DNA of 64,000 bases from Pseudomonas synxantha (GCF_900105675.1 NZ_LT629786.1:2108001-2172000), one strand, 5' to 3'; positions 1 to 8,698 are shown, counted from the stretch's first letter. Notes: generated from the letters alone by a model not told the origin. Translations and numbers: made by a program.

Positions 1-18
1 CACCTGTAGCACGCAGGC

Positions 19-300
19 TTACTTGCAGACCACCACGACACTACGGCTCTTGAAGTTGCCCACATCCTGACCCAGGGTCTTGTCACTCTCCTTGAGCGCA
101 GGCGTGCCATTGGTGCCGACGATACGGTAGCCGGTGCCCGCGCAGGACGCGTCGGCTTTCTCGTAGCAACTGGCCCATGAGTTGGCCTCGCCCGAACAGT
201 CGATGGTCAGGCCTTGCTCGCCATTTTTCAGCAGGGTGTCGGACGTGGTGGTGCAACCGGCCAGCGCCAGTACCGCAGTCAGTGCCAGGATCTTGTTCAT
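19..300 (-). CDS. small hypothetical lipoprotein
   Basis: A 93-aa protein with a short hydrophobic N-terminus ending in the lipobox LAGC (Cys16), so it is predicted to be exported and lipidated by the Lol/Lgt pathway. After the Cys come a Thr/Ser-rich linker and a small domain with four Cys, which could form disulfides in the periplasm (C-S-G-E, SCYEKA, SCAGTGY and the C-terminal VVCK). Proteins of this size and pattern are common in Pseudomonas but I know no function. It lies downstream of the fimbrial operon on the same strand, 143 bp after the last adhesin gene. Nothing shows it is part of that operon. Confidence 0.75.
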   Translation of the reverse strand: MNKILALTAVLALAGCTTTSDTLLKNGEQGLTIDCSGEANSWASCYEKADASCAGTGYRIVGTNGTPALKESDKTLGQDVGNFKSRSVVVVCK

Positions 301-443
301 AGTGGGTCATCGTTAAGAGTAGTGGAGGGCGCTGACACTGTCGTGGGGCGTTGGCGCGGATTATAGCGAACTGCCACCAAGTGCACAGTCCCTGATACAA
401 GATCTTCGACTGTGCACCCTTTGCCCTAAGCCAGGTAGGCGCC

Positions 444-1400
444 TCATGGCACCCCCATCACCAACACACCGCTACCGCTCGTTGCCCCTGGAGTGGGCAG
501 GGAGCCCGCACGCCGAACCAGTGAAAACGTCACATCATCGCCGCCTACGCTATTGGTGATCTGGGTCCGGAATGAACCGTTCACCTGCACCGCAGTCCCC
601 GCACGCACCATGGCTGTACCCACGTTCGGATTGGTCATCATCAGCAATCGATTGTCGAACGACGACTGTGTGCCTTTGTAGGTGATGGTGATGGGCGTGG
701 TAATCCCGCCATCCGGGCACGAGTAGTTGAGCCTGCGGTTGACGCGAATAGAGGTTGTCAGGGGATCGCTACCTATGGCGCGCTGATGTACATCGCCGAA
801 GTTGATCTCCATCGGATTGTTATTGTTGATCGTGCAGGTCGATGGAGACACTGTGAAGTTGTTGGCGGCGCTATAGGTGACAGTTACCTGCGGCCGGGTG
901 TGATCCCAGTTGTTCGAACTGCTGATGCGCAACAGGCCGAGGTTGTCGCCGACGCGAACATCGATCGGGTTGGACGGGCCGCTGCGCATCAGGATGTACG
1001 GGGTAATATTGATAGGATAAACCACGCCGTTGTTGGGCATCGTCGCCACCCGGATACCCGGCGTAACTGGGGTATTCAGAAAACTCCCATTGATACGCAA
1101 ACCGGTCCTTTCGCTGCTGAATTTGGGGCCGGGAGTCCAGGGTGTCCCCGAGGCGTTCCCCGTTGCCCAGTAGTCCTCCCCCCAGGCAGGACCCTGGCCG
1201 GGGGAATACCGGCATTCCAGCCTGGCACCCTCCAACATGATCCGGGTGCGGTCCGCACTCAAGGTCACCGTGACCGGTACATGCAGATTGGGGTTGCCCG
1301 TCTGCCAGGCACCGCCGTTAACCCGACAATCGACGGCCAGTGCGTTCGATGTCATTCCCATCAAGACGAGAAGCCCTGCGGCCCCATGCAGTCGTTTCAT
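444..1400 (-). CDS. fimbrial tip adhesin-like protein (copy 1)
   Basis: A 318-aa exported protein, last gene of the first fimbrial operon. The signal peptide is MKRLHGAAGLLVLMGMTSNALA. Residues ~25-180 form a variable N-terminal domain beginning DCRVNGGAW; residues ~180-318 form a pilin-type domain (SPSTCTINNNNP, NYSCPDGG, C-terminal beta strand GVLVMGVP). Length, two-domain plan and terminal position fit PapG/MrpH-type tip adhesins; receptor unknown. The start chosen has the signal peptide directly after it and GAGAGAACACA upstream. An in-frame ATG at 1454 overlaps the previous stop (ATGA) and would add 18 residues, so coupled initiation there is possible. It is a paralogue of the preceding gene: the pilin domains are almost the same, the N-terminal domains differ more. 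Confidence 0.82.
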   Translation of the reverse strand: MKRLHGAAGLLVLMGMTSNALAVDCRVNGGAWQTGNPNLHVPVTVTLSADRTRIMLEGARLECRYSPGQGPAWGEDYWATGNASGTPWTPGPKFSSERTGLRINGSFLNTPVTPGIRVATMPNNGVVYPINITPYILMRSGPSNPIDVRVGDNLGLLRISSSNNWDHTRPQVTVTYSAANNFTVSPSTCTINNNNPMEINFGDVHQRAIGSDPLTTSIRVNRRLNYSCPDGGITTPITITYKGTQSSFDNRLLMMTNPNVGTAMVRAGTAVQVNGSFRTQITNSVGGDDVTFSLVRRAGSLPTPGATSGSGVLVMGVP

Positions 1401-1450
1401 TGTGTTCTCTCGTTGCTCCACTATCGGTATTCCCACTTCTTTTGCCTGTT

Positions 1451-2419
1451 TCATGGCACACCCATCACCAGCACGCCGCTGCCGCTTATTGCCCCTGCCG
1501 TGGGGAGTGATCCCGCGCGGCGAACCAGTGAAAACGTCACATCGTCGCCACCTATGCTGTTGGTAATCTGGGTACGGAATGAACCGTTGACTTGAACCGC
1601 GGACCCCGCACGGACCAGGGCGGTACCCACGTCCGGATTGGTCATGGTCAGCAACCGGTTGTCGAACGACGCCGGGATGCCTTTGTAGGTAATGGTTATA
1701 GGGGTAGTGATGCCGCCATCCGGGCAAGAGTAAGTAAGCCTGCGGTTGGTGCGGATGGCACTTGTCAGGGGATCGCTGCCGATCGCCCGCTGCGGTACAT
1801 CGCCGAAGTTGATCTCGATGGGGTTGTTATTGTTAATCGTGCAGGTCGAGGGGGAGATGTCGAAGTTGTTTGCGGCGGTGTACGTCAGTACGAGCCTCGT
1901 ACTTCCCGAACTGTAATTGTTGGTCTGGTGGAGATTCAACGCGCCCAGGGTATCCCCTATTCGAACATCGATAGGGTTGCTAGGGTCGTTTCGCAGCAGG
2001 ATATAGGGAGCTACATTGATGAGATACGCCCCGCTGTTATTAGGCATGGTCGCGATCCGGATGTTAAAAGGCACAGGCGTATTATGAAACGCACCGTTTA
2101 TGCGCAGGCCGGTAGCTTGATGGGAAAATTTCGGGCCGGGCACCCAAGGGGGGCCGGCTTGCGCAGATGTTCCCCAATAGTCAATGCGCGTAGGGTGAGC
2201 AGGCGAGGGGGTGAATCGGCACTCCAACCATGCCCCTTCAAGGATCAGACGGGTACTGTCCGAACCCACGCGGACAGTGACCGGAACCTGTAGATTCAGG
2301 ATCCCGCCGTCTCCGACATATTGCCAACCTCCGCCATTCACGCGGCAATCAGCCGCTCGCGCGACGGTGGAAGCACTCAGCAGGACGAGAAGCAAAATAG
2401 CGCCGTAGAGTCGTTTCAT
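1451..2419 (-). CDS. fimbrial tip adhesin-like protein (copy 2)
   Basis: A 322-aa exported protein with signal peptide MKRLYGAILLLVLLSASTVARA. The mature part starts DCRVNGGGW, followed by a ~150-residue N-terminal lectin-like or adhesin domain and a C-terminal pilin domain (SPSTCTINNNNP, TYSCPDGG, GVLVMGVP). It is the upstream partner of a tandem pair: even the ribosome-binding leader (GGAGCAACGAGAGAA) is shared with copy 1, so the pair arose by duplication. It should be chaperoned by the operon's PapD-like protein and be placed at the fibre tip through its pilin domain, by family analogy. Two adhesins behind one usher could allow alternative tips. The sequence supports the family and the duplication; the ligand is unknown. 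Confidence 0.82.
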   Translation of the reverse strand: MKRLYGAILLLVLLSASTVARAADCRVNGGGWQYVGDGGILNLQVPVTVRVGSDSTRLILEGAWLECRFTPSPAHPTRIDYWGTSAQAGPPWVPGPKFSHQATGLRINGAFHNTPVPFNIRIATMPNNSGAYLINVAPYILLRNDPSNPIDVRIGDTLGALNLHQTNNYSSGSTRLVLTYTAANNFDISPSTCTINNNNPIEINFGDVPQRAIGSDPLTSAIRTNRRLTYSCPDGGITTPITITYKGIPASFDNRLLTMTNPDVGTALVRAGSAVQVNGSFRTQITNSIGGDDVTFSLVRRAGSLPTAGAISGSGVLVMGVP

Positions 2420-2531
2420 GGTTTTCTCTCGTTGCTCCTCTATCCGAACAGCGACCACAGGCATCCAGCCCCGTGTTGCGCCGCCCGGAAGAGATTCAAA
2501 GGTTTCCCAGCTGTTCTCAGCCTGGGAATGA

Positions 2532-3074
2532 CTACGGATAGTCCAGCGTGAACGTGGATGTCACCGTGTATGCGCCATGCCCGATGGTCTGGTCCTGGAT
2601 GGCCCGCGGCTCTCCCTTCACATAGGCCTTGAGTTCGATCACATTGTTGCCATCGCTCAACGCCTGTCTGTCGCTCACCGTATTAAGGGGCAGAGGCTTG
2701 TTAGCCAGTGTCTCGATACCCACGCCGATGCCGGAGGCGCCGCTGCCACCATCGAGCGCGAGCAATCCCGGCAGCGCCGGGTTTTCCCTGCCACCGAAGG
2801 TGATCGTGACGGTATTGCCCACCGAGGTGTCGCAGTCCACCAAGTGAAGCTTGAAGGCCTTGCCCAGTGATCGCGTGTTGAGGTACAGGTACTTGCTGGT
2901 CAGGTCCCAGAGTTCCAGGGTGATGGCCTCGTCACCGGGGCGAATCGTGCAAGCTTCTTCAACCAGGTTGCCTTTGAAACTGAGGTTGTCCGCAGCCTCG
3001 ACGTCGGCGATCAAGCCCACACCAAGTACCAGTGCAGCGTAGGTCCAACCCTTGTGGATAGGTGTATGTCCCAT
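2532..3074 (-). CDS. minor fimbrial subunit
   Basis: A 180-aa type 1/P pilus family subunit. Signal peptide to about residue 27 (LGVGLIADVEA), then the pilin pattern: ADNLSFKGNLVEEACTI with the first Cys, the second Cys in LHLVDCDT, and a C-terminal alternating hydrophobic strand (YTVTSTFTLDYP) used for donor-strand exchange. A consensus GGAGAACC lies directly before the ATG. It follows the 159-aa minor subunit by 13 bp and precedes the adhesin pair. Position and size resemble PapF/MrpG-like tip adaptors, but the sub-role is inferred from order only. Confidence 0.85.
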   Translation of the reverse strand: MGHTPIHKGWTYAALVLGVGLIADVEAADNLSFKGNLVEEACTIRPGDEAITLELWDLTSKYLYLNTRSLGKAFKLHLVDCDTSVGNTVTITFGGRENPALPGLLALDGGSGASGIGVGIETLANKPLPLNTVSDRQALSDGNNVIELKAYVKGEPRAIQDQTIGHGAYTVTSTFTLDYP

Positions 3075-3087
3075 GGTTCTCCAACTC

Positions 3088-3567
3088 CTACTGGTATTCG
3101 GCCAACAACGTGGCCACCGCGTTAAACCGGGCGGGGGTCAGGGTTGCGCCGGGTCGTTTGACCGGCACCACTTCCAATACCGGTGGCGACGACAGGCTGA
3201 TTTCAAGCGGCGTATTGAGGGCAAACGGCTGGTTGTTCTGGAACACCCGGATGCCCAGCGCCGGCACACTGGTCTGCACGGCTGCGCCATCGAACGTCGT
3301 CGCAGTGCCGTTGACGCTCAACTTCAGCATCCAGGGCAGGGTATCGGTGCCACAGCTGATGGTGTAACTGAGGCCCTGGCGGTATTTCACACCGTCGACA
3401 CGTTTTACCCCGACATCGCCAAAATCCACTTCAATGGTGTTGCCGGCATCGATGGTGCAGGGCGGCGGCTCGTTCAATGTGCCGCTGAACGTCAGGTTGG
3501 CCGAGGCGACATTGCACAGGCCGATGGCACACAGGGCGAGCAACGTTCTCTGCGGCCAAAAAGTCAT
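3088..3567 (-). CDS. minor fimbrial subunit
   Basis: A 159-aa pilin-fold subunit. Signal peptide MTFWPQRTLLALCAIGLCNVASA, mature start NLTFSGTLNEPPPCTIDAG, second Cys in YTISCGTD, C-terminal strand FNAVATLLAEYQ. An ATG 33 nt upstream (3600) overlaps the previous stop codon as ATGA and may act in translational coupling. I chose 3567 because it puts the signal peptide at the N-terminus and has an AAGAGA Shine-Dalgarno. It is similar to the next upstream gene (PPPCTID/PPPCVIN, a VDGVxYRxG motif and a VPVKRPGxxLT motif in both), so these two are paralogues, as PapE and PapK are in P pili. Confidence 0.83.
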   Translation of the reverse strand: MTFWPQRTLLALCAIGLCNVASANLTFSGTLNEPPPCTIDAGNTIEVDFGDVGVKRVDGVKYRQGLSYTISCGTDTLPWMLKLSVNGTATTFDGAAVQTSVPALGIRVFQNNQPFALNTPLEISLSSPPVLEVVPVKRPGATLTPARFNAVATLLAEYQ

Positions 3568-3596
3568 GGTGCGTTTCTCTTCATGGTTGATCGGCT

Positions 3597-4088
3597 TCAT
3601 TGGTAATCCACCACCAGGGTGGCGGTCGCATCGAATGCGCCACCGGTCAATTTGCTGCCTGGGCGTTTGACCGGCACAGCCTGTACCACTGGAAAGTTGG
3701 GATAGGTAAACCTCACCGCCGTGTTCAAAGGCCAGTCAGCGCCATTGACGAACAGCTTCACCCCGAGATCGGGCTTGCGCGTCACCAGCACCCGATTGTC
3801 GAACGCGGCGCCGGTGCCCTTGAGCTCCAGTGTCAGTGCATTGCTGTACGGCGCATCACAGGTGACGGTGTAGGGCACACCGCGGCGGTAGTTGACCCCG
3901 TCGATCCGTGAGGTCAGCAGGTCATTGCCAAACGGCACGTTGAGCGTACTGCCGCTGTTGATGACACACGGCGGTGGCGCAATGATCACCGCGCGGATCG
4001 TCAGGCTGGTCTCGGCCTGTACCGCCTGGCTGGCGGCCCACAGCAGGCCGCCCATAAACACGGCCCATGGGCCGTTTGACTTAGCCAT
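3597..4088 (-). CDS. minor fimbrial subunit
   Basis: A 163-aa pilin-fold subunit. Signal peptide MAKSNGPWAVFMGGLLWAASQAVQA, first Cys in APPPCVINSG, second in YTVTCDAPY, motif VPVKRPGSKLTGGAFDATATLVVDYQ at the C-terminus (donor-strand region). The start at 4088 has AAGGGCAG 8 nt upstream; an ATG at 4106 would add six residues and overlap the previous stop region. Paralogue of the downstream 159-aa subunit. Both are likely minor fibre or tip-fibrillum components in the periplasmic assembly line. The exact position in the fibre is not readable from sequence. Confidence 0.83.
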   Translation of the reverse strand: MAKSNGPWAVFMGGLLWAASQAVQAETSLTIRAVIIAPPPCVINSGSTLNVPFGNDLLTSRIDGVNYRRGVPYTVTCDAPYSNALTLELKGTGAAFDNRVLVTRKPDLGVKLFVNGADWPLNTAVRFTYPNFPVVQAVPVKRPGSKLTGGAFDATATLVVDYQ

Positions 4089-4098
4089 TATTCTGCCC

Positions 4099-4680
4099 TT
4101 ACTCATAATTGAGCCTGAAATCCACCACTGCCCGGAACGCCCCGCTGGTCAACGGCGCTGAGGTGCGCGTAGGTCTAACCTTCCAGGTCTGGGTGTTGCC
4201 GCCCAGAGGCAGGAACAAAGGTTCGCCCCGTTGGCCCAGGTTGACATCGCGCCCAAGCACATCGGTTAACTGCAGGCCCATCCCAGTGATGCCTTGCACC
4301 TTGACCAGGCGTGGATCATCGGCGTCGGCCGGTGCCAGGAACGCCACCGACAGCACCGGTTGAAAGGCACTCCAGGTCAGGTTCCCCGTGCGTTCGCTGC
4401 GGATGCTGCCGGCGATGCGGTTGCAATCGGTAAAGCGCAGTTGGAAAGGCACCGCCCTTGCCTGGTCCCCGGGCCGGCGCAACTGGCTGGTGGAAACATC
4501 GCCCAGGTCAATGGTCTGATGCAGCGAGGTCATCTCCAGGCTGCATGGGGTTTCATGCATGGACCCGGAAATATTCAGCCGTCCGCTCATGCCTTCTATA
4601 TCGTCTTCGTCCTGGGCCTGTGCGCTGCCGACAACGGCCAGTAGCAGGCCGCCCAAGACCTTCACATAATGCGATTTCAT
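4099..4680 (-). CDS. minor fimbrial subunit
   Basis: A 193-aa pilin-family protein. Signal peptide MKSHYVKVLGGLLLAVVGSAQA, then an acidic DEDDIEG stretch, SGRLNISGSMHETPCSLE (first Cys), RFTDCNRI (second Cys) and the C-terminal strand FRAVVDFRLNYE. First subunit after the chaperone, 18 bp downstream of it. An in-frame GTG sits immediately before the ATG; I chose the ATG. It is longer than the other minor subunits. The order usher-chaperone-this gene matches PapJ in pap operons, although the sequence is simply a pilin fold; the role is inferred. Confidence 0.83.
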   Translation of the reverse strand: MKSHYVKVLGGLLLAVVGSAQAQDEDDIEGMSGRLNISGSMHETPCSLEMTSLHQTIDLGDVSTSQLRRPGDQARAVPFQLRFTDCNRIAGSIRSERTGNLTWSAFQPVLSVAFLAPADADDPRLVKVQGITGMGLQLTDVLGRDVNLGQRGEPLFLPLGGNTQTWKVRPTRTSAPLTSGAFRAVVDFRLNYE

Positions 4681-4698
4681 CACTGACTCCGGCGGGCG

Positions 4699-5460
4699 TT
4701 ACTGTGTGAGCGGGGCTGCTTGCGGGTTCACCTTGCAAGTCTCGCCGCTGCAGGTGAACGCCAGCAGCGGACGTCCGCCGTAGTCATTCACGTAGGCCAG
4801 GTAAGGGGCGGTGCCGAGTGCCTTGGCCGTCGGGCCCAGGGCCAGCGAGCCTTTAGGCGGTACCATCAGCGGCTCGAAACCCGGAACGGTCTTGCCGTCC
4901 TTGGTGCTGCGCGCATCCACCAGGGTCACGAAGTAAGGCGTCGGGTTGTTCACCTGGTAATGTTCGCCCTGCCGGGAGAGGGTCAGTTTTTCCTGCCAGG
5001 GGTTGGACAGGTCTTGCTGGCTCGGGGTGATGGCTTGCGGTCGGTAGAACAACTTGATGCGGGTCTGCAGCGCGATTTGCAGGGTGTTGGCTTTATCGCT
5101 GCGCGGCGGAATTTCCCGCAGGTTGAAGTAGTAGACCGTCTCTCGATCCTGGGGCAAGGCTTTGGCCGCGGGCAGCGCCTGGACTTTCACCTGGCTTTGT
5201 TTTCCAGGCTCCACGCGCTGCACCGGTGGCAGGACGATCAGCGGCGCGGTGATTTTCTGGCCTTGTTCATCTTCAATCCAGCCCTGGGCCAGGTACGGCA
5301 ACTGGGTGTTGTTGTTGGTGATGTTCACGCTGGTGGCGTCCTTGCCGCCATCGAAGATCACGCGGGTACGGTCCAGCGCGATCGCGGCATTGGTGCCCTG
5401 GCTCAGGCTGAGGGCCAGCAATGCGAGGGACGAAAGGGTAAGGCGGGTGTTAAGGCTCAT
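4699..5460 (-). CDS. periplasmic fimbrial chaperone (PapD/FimC family)
   Basis: A 253-aa chaperone. Signal peptide MSLNTRLTLSSLALLALSLSQGTNA, then two Ig-like domains. Family hallmarks: ALDRTRVIFDG (the Arg that anchors subunit C-termini), a YFNLREIPP motif, and the G1-strand region LQTRIKLFYRP with the conserved Lys. It caps subunits by donor-strand complementation and delivers them to the outer-membrane usher. Its ATG overlaps the usher stop (ATGA), implying coupled translation. Slightly longer than the usual ~230 aa because of a C-terminal Cys-containing extension (FTCSGETC) that could form a disulfide. Confidence 0.95.
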   Translation of the reverse strand: MSLNTRLTLSSLALLALSLSQGTNAAIALDRTRVIFDGGKDATSVNITNNNTQLPYLAQGWIEDEQGQKITAPLIVLPPVQRVEPGKQSQVKVQALPAAKALPQDRETVYYFNLREIPPRSDKANTLQIALQTRIKLFYRPQAITPSQQDLSNPWQEKLTLSRQGEHYQVNNPTPYFVTLVDARSTKDGKTVPGFEPLMVPPKGSLALGPTAKALGTAPYLAYVNDYGGRPLLAFTCSGETCKVNPQAAPLTQ

Positions 5461-8066
5461 GAGGATGTGTGCTCCGTGGCGGTGGGCTTGCCGGTCAGCT
5501 CTGCCGGCGAGGACAAGGTTTGATCAGTGGCTACCATCCGGCAGTCCAGTTGCAGGGCATGGGTCAAGCCATCGACCGGCAAGGCCTGCGGCAGTGTGAG
5601 GACGCAGCGTGAGCGTTCGCCCCAGCTGACGAACATTTGCTCGCCGGCCTGGATACCGCTCAGGTAGACGCTGCCGCCATCATTCACAATGCCGGTGTCC
5701 TGCTGTTTGGCGTTCTTGACCTGCGCGCCGAAGGGCGGCGCACTGCCGTCTGATAGGCGCAGCACAGCCATGGCTTTCTCACCGGAAATCACCTCCAGGG
5801 ACCGGTAGCCGATGGCGCCTTCGGTGAGGGTCACCTGCGTGACCGATTGGGTGGCCTCGACGTTCTTCGGCAGACGCTCCAGATCCACGCTGGCCGCCGT
5901 GCGCTGGTAGCTGCTCAGATCGGCAATTACTGCTTTGCCGAAGGCGTTGCTGCGGGTCGGCGTGCCGTAGCCGCGCACCGGCACATCGGCTACACCGCCG
6001 GTATCGACCATCAAGCGCGTGCCGCCCATGCTGCCGGTACGATGCAGCGCCGCGCCGTGGCGCGTGAGCGTGCCGCCGCCGCGAGCCGACATGCTCAGGC
6101 TGGTGTTGCCTTGCTGGCGACTGGCTGCGAGTGTCAGGTCAGCCTGCTCACCCGTGTGGCTCAGGTAACCACTGGCGGAATTGTCACTGGCACTGAGCTG
6201 GTAACTGTTGCGCTCATCCAGGCGATCGCTGTAGCGCGTTGAAAAGCCATTCTTGCCAGCGGCCCGGTTGGCATCCAGCGACAGGGTGCCGCTGCGCCCA
6301 AGCGGCAGGCTGACGGTCAGCGCCATGCCGTTATCCTTGTAGTTGTAGTCCTGAGTGCGATAAACGTTGAGGGACAGGCTCATGTTCTTGACAGTGCCGA
6401 CATTGAAGTAACGAGACACTGACAAGTTCCAGCGCTGGCTGGCCGGCCGCGACCAGTAAGTTTGTTTGTTATAACTGGCGTACACCGTTGCGCCCAAGTC
6501 ACGAAACTGCTTGTTGACGGTGGCGGTATACAGCGCCTTGCTGCCGCCAATCGGCTTGAATTCACCGGCGTATTGACCGAACTCGTCGTATTTGCCGCGT
6601 CCTGCGAGTTCGCCGTTCATGCCGTAGTGACGCGCATCCAGGTATTCACTCATGCTCAGGAAGTTCTTATCGGAAAAGCGATAACCGGCAAAGGTTACTT
6701 GGCTGTCATATTGTTCAAAGTTCTTCGAGTATTGCAGGCGATAGGATTTACCCGAGAGTGTTTGATTCCACACGTTGGCGTGGGACTGGGTGACGTCCAG
6801 GGATAAAGCGCCCAGCACCAGCAGGTCACGACCCGCACCGACAGTGGCCGCACGGTAGTTGTTATCGGTGATGGCGCCACCGAACAGCGACCAGCCATTG
6901 CTGATCCCCCAGGAGAACTCACCGGTACCAAAAAAGTTACCGTCGGCTCCATACTGAAGATCAGAAGGTCGTCCAGTCGCCAGTTTGTATCGAACCTGCC
7001 CGGGGCGCGTCAGGTAGGGAACGCCTGCGGTGTTGAGCTTGAAGGTCTGTACCGAACCGTCCTGCTCTTCCACACGCACATCCAGCGTCCCGGTCACCGC
7101 ATCATTGAGGTCCTGGATGCGAAAGGGGCCGGCTGCCACCAGGGTTTCATACAGCACACGCCCTTGCTGGCTGACCACTACCCTGGCATTGGTCTTGGCC
7201 ACCCCGACAACCTCCGGCGCATAGCCGCGCAAGTTCGGTGGCAGTTGGCTTTCGTCTGAATTCAACGCCGCACCGGTAAAGCGGAAGCTGTCGAACAGGT
7301 CCGAATACAGGTAGTTTTCGCCGACCACCAGCCGCGCCTTCAATGAGGGAATGGCGCGGTAGGCGTAGTAGCGGCTCCATTCCACCTTCTGCTCCCCGGC
7401 GGACCGATCCCTCGCGCTGTCGACGCGCCCCTGCCAATCGGCGCGCAGGCGCCAGGCCCCGTCATTGGCCCCCAGTGTGCCGTTACCGCTGAGGTGATTG
7501 CGCGTGCGCTCGTTTTTCTGGGCGTTGGACTGCGCCGTCAGGTTGTAGTCAACCAGCAACCCCGGCACCCCCTCATCCCAGCGCGCGGGTGGATCCCAGT
7601 TAAGTGCGCTGTACTCGAGATAGGCATGGGGCAGGTTGATGTCCAGCGTGGAGGTCGCCAGATCCGCGCTCACCTGCGCTCCCGGCAGGCCTTGGAGGTC
7701 CAGGCACTCGCCGTCTTTCCACGGGGTGAGCCTGGTGGCATCGGACGCCTTCAGCCCCAGCTGTTCCACCAGCGCGGGGGAAACGCAAGCCTGGCTTCCC
7801 TTGGGATCATCTTCTGGGGGGTAGAACGCCACCGCTTGCTCGGAAATTGGTTGGCCATTGATCTGCACGAACATCGTGTAGGTGCCGGGCAGAATGAAAC
7901 CGCCTCGCGCAAACCGGGACAAATCAATATTGCTGCGATCATTCAGATCAAGAACGTCGGTATTGAATTCGATATCGCCGGCACCCAAGGCAGTGCCTGC
8001 CAGTGACATCAGCCCGCCAACCAGCCCGGGGCGAAGTGTATTTTTGATCTTCGACGCATTCAGCAT
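5457..8066 (-). CDS. fimbrial outer-membrane usher (PapC/FimD family)
   Basis: An 869-aa usher of the usual length. Signal peptide at the N-terminus (LVGGLMSLAGTALGAG), then the periplasmic N-domain that binds chaperone-subunit complexes (IEFNTDVLDLNDRSNIDLSRF), the long beta-barrel with its plug (NARVVVSQQGRVLYETLVAAGPF), and C-terminal domains that end with the conserved Cys pair (SRCVLTLP and LQLDCRMV). It forms the secretion pore and catalyses donor-strand exchange at the outer membrane. It stands third in the operon and overlaps the chaperone start by 4 bp, 19 bp downstream of the PapH-like subunit. Confidence 0.96.
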   Translation of the reverse strand: MLNASKIKNTLRPGLVGGLMSLAGTALGAGDIEFNTDVLDLNDRSNIDLSRFARGGFILPGTYTMFVQINGQPISEQAVAFYPPEDDPKGSQACVSPALVEQLGLKASDATRLTPWKDGECLDLQGLPGAQVSADLATSTLDINLPHAYLEYSALNWDPPARWDEGVPGLLVDYNLTAQSNAQKNERTRNHLSGNGTLGANDGAWRLRADWQGRVDSARDRSAGEQKVEWSRYYAYRAIPSLKARLVVGENYLYSDLFDSFRFTGAALNSDESQLPPNLRGYAPEVVGVAKTNARVVVSQQGRVLYETLVAAGPFRIQDLNDAVTGTLDVRVEEQDGSVQTFKLNTAGVPYLTRPGQVRYKLATGRPSDLQYGADGNFFGTGEFSWGISNGWSLFGGAITDNNYRAATVGAGRDLLVLGALSLDVTQSHANVWNQTLSGKSYRLQYSKNFEQYDSQVTFAGYRFSDKNFLSMSEYLDARHYGMNGELAGRGKYDEFGQYAGEFKPIGGSKALYTATVNKQFRDLGATVYASYNKQTYWSRPASQRWNLSVSRYFNVGTVKNMSLSLNVYRTQDYNYKDNGMALTVSLPLGRSGTLSLDANRAAGKNGFSTRYSDRLDERNSYQLSASDNSASGYLSHTGEQADLTLAASRQQGNTSLSMSARGGGTLTRHGAALHRTGSMGGTRLMVDTGGVADVPVRGYGTPTRSNAFGKAVIADLSSYQRTAASVDLERLPKNVEATQSVTQVTLTEGAIGYRSLEVISGEKAMAVLRLSDGSAPPFGAQVKNAKQQDTGIVNDGGSVYLSGIQAGEQMFVSWGERSRCVLTLPQALPVDGLTHALQLDCRMVATDQTLSSPAELTGKPTATEHTSS

Positions 8067-8085
8067 GAAAGCAACCCATCAATGT

Positions 8086-8646
8086 TCAAAAGTATTCCAA
8101 CTTGAACCGCACCGCGACACGGTGAGCACCTGGCGCCAGTGGCAGCCCGTTGCCGACCAGGCGGAGCGTGTAGTGAAGTGTGATGTCACCCTCAGCCAGG
8201 GGGTGCGGAGCCATCGGCTCGCCTGGCACGCTCTCCTGGCCAGCCGAATCCCAGATATGGAAGGCCACCCCCTGTGAGTCACCGAAGGCAGCAAAGGAAC
8301 GGCCGTCCCTGTCGCGAGGGCCGTCAAACGTCACCCGCAGATGCTCCCAGTCAGGCAAGGTGGCGCCGGGGCGCGACGGGTCCGGGCGCGTCAGGGTGCA
8401 ATTGACCAGGCGCAACTCAAACGGGTGCGGCTCTCCCAGCGCATTGCGCAGGAGCCTGCCTATGGGCTCGGGCGTCATCTCGATGGACTGGTCGGCACTG
8501 GTCAGTTCCAGGCCGCACGCAGAGTCGACGATCTCTCCACCGAGGGTAACGACGCCTTCGCCTTGCGACGGTTCCTGGGCAAACGCCCAGGGGCTGATGC
8601 ACATCGTCAATGTGGAGGTGACTGCGAGGTTTAAGAGTGTTTTCAC
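8086..8646 (-). CDS. PapH-like minor fimbrial subunit
   Basis: A 186-aa pilin-fold protein with signal peptide VKTLLNLAVTSTLTMCISPWAFA, first Cys in IVDSACGLELTSADQ, second in RLVNCTLTRPD, C-terminal strand HRVAVRFKLEYF. I chose a GTG start because GGGAG lies 6 nt upstream and the signal peptide begins there; the open frame runs further upstream, but that part is the shadow of the major pilin and hairpin. Its position between major pilin and usher is that of papH/mrpB, whose product ends fibre growth and anchors it to the cell. That role is inferred from gene order. Confidence 0.8.
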   Translation of the reverse strand: MKTLLNLAVTSTLTMCISPWAFAQEPSQGEGVVTLGGEIVDSACGLELTSADQSIEMTPEPIGRLLRNALGEPHPFELRLVNCTLTRPDPSRPGATLPDWEHLRVTFDGPRDRDGRSFAAFGDSQGVAFHIWDSAGQESVPGEPMAPHPLAEGDITLHYTLRLVGNGLPLAPGAHRVAVRFKLEYF

Positions 8647-8662
8647 CGTTATCTCCCACCAA

Positions 8663-8694
8663 TTCCCCCCGCCACCCATGGGTGGCGGGGGGAA
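8663..8694 (-). terminator. perfect 32-nt palindrome after the major pilin gene
   Basis: The arms TTCCCCCCGCCACCC and GGGTGGCGGGGGGAA pair perfectly around the central AT. It sits 4 bp after the major pilin stop codon and about 16 bp before the GTG of the next gene. There is no T-run after it in the reading direction, so it is not a clean intrinsic terminator. It looks like the intercistronic hairpins of pilus operons that partly end transcription or protect the pilin 3' end so that major pilin exceeds the rest. Confidence 0.75.
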
Positions 8695-8698
8695 AGCC

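Noticed and set aside
1401..1727. 109-residue N-terminal extension of adhesin copy 1
   Set aside because: It overlaps the 3' part of copy 2 out of frame and lacks a signal peptide at its start; the signal peptide begins at 1400.
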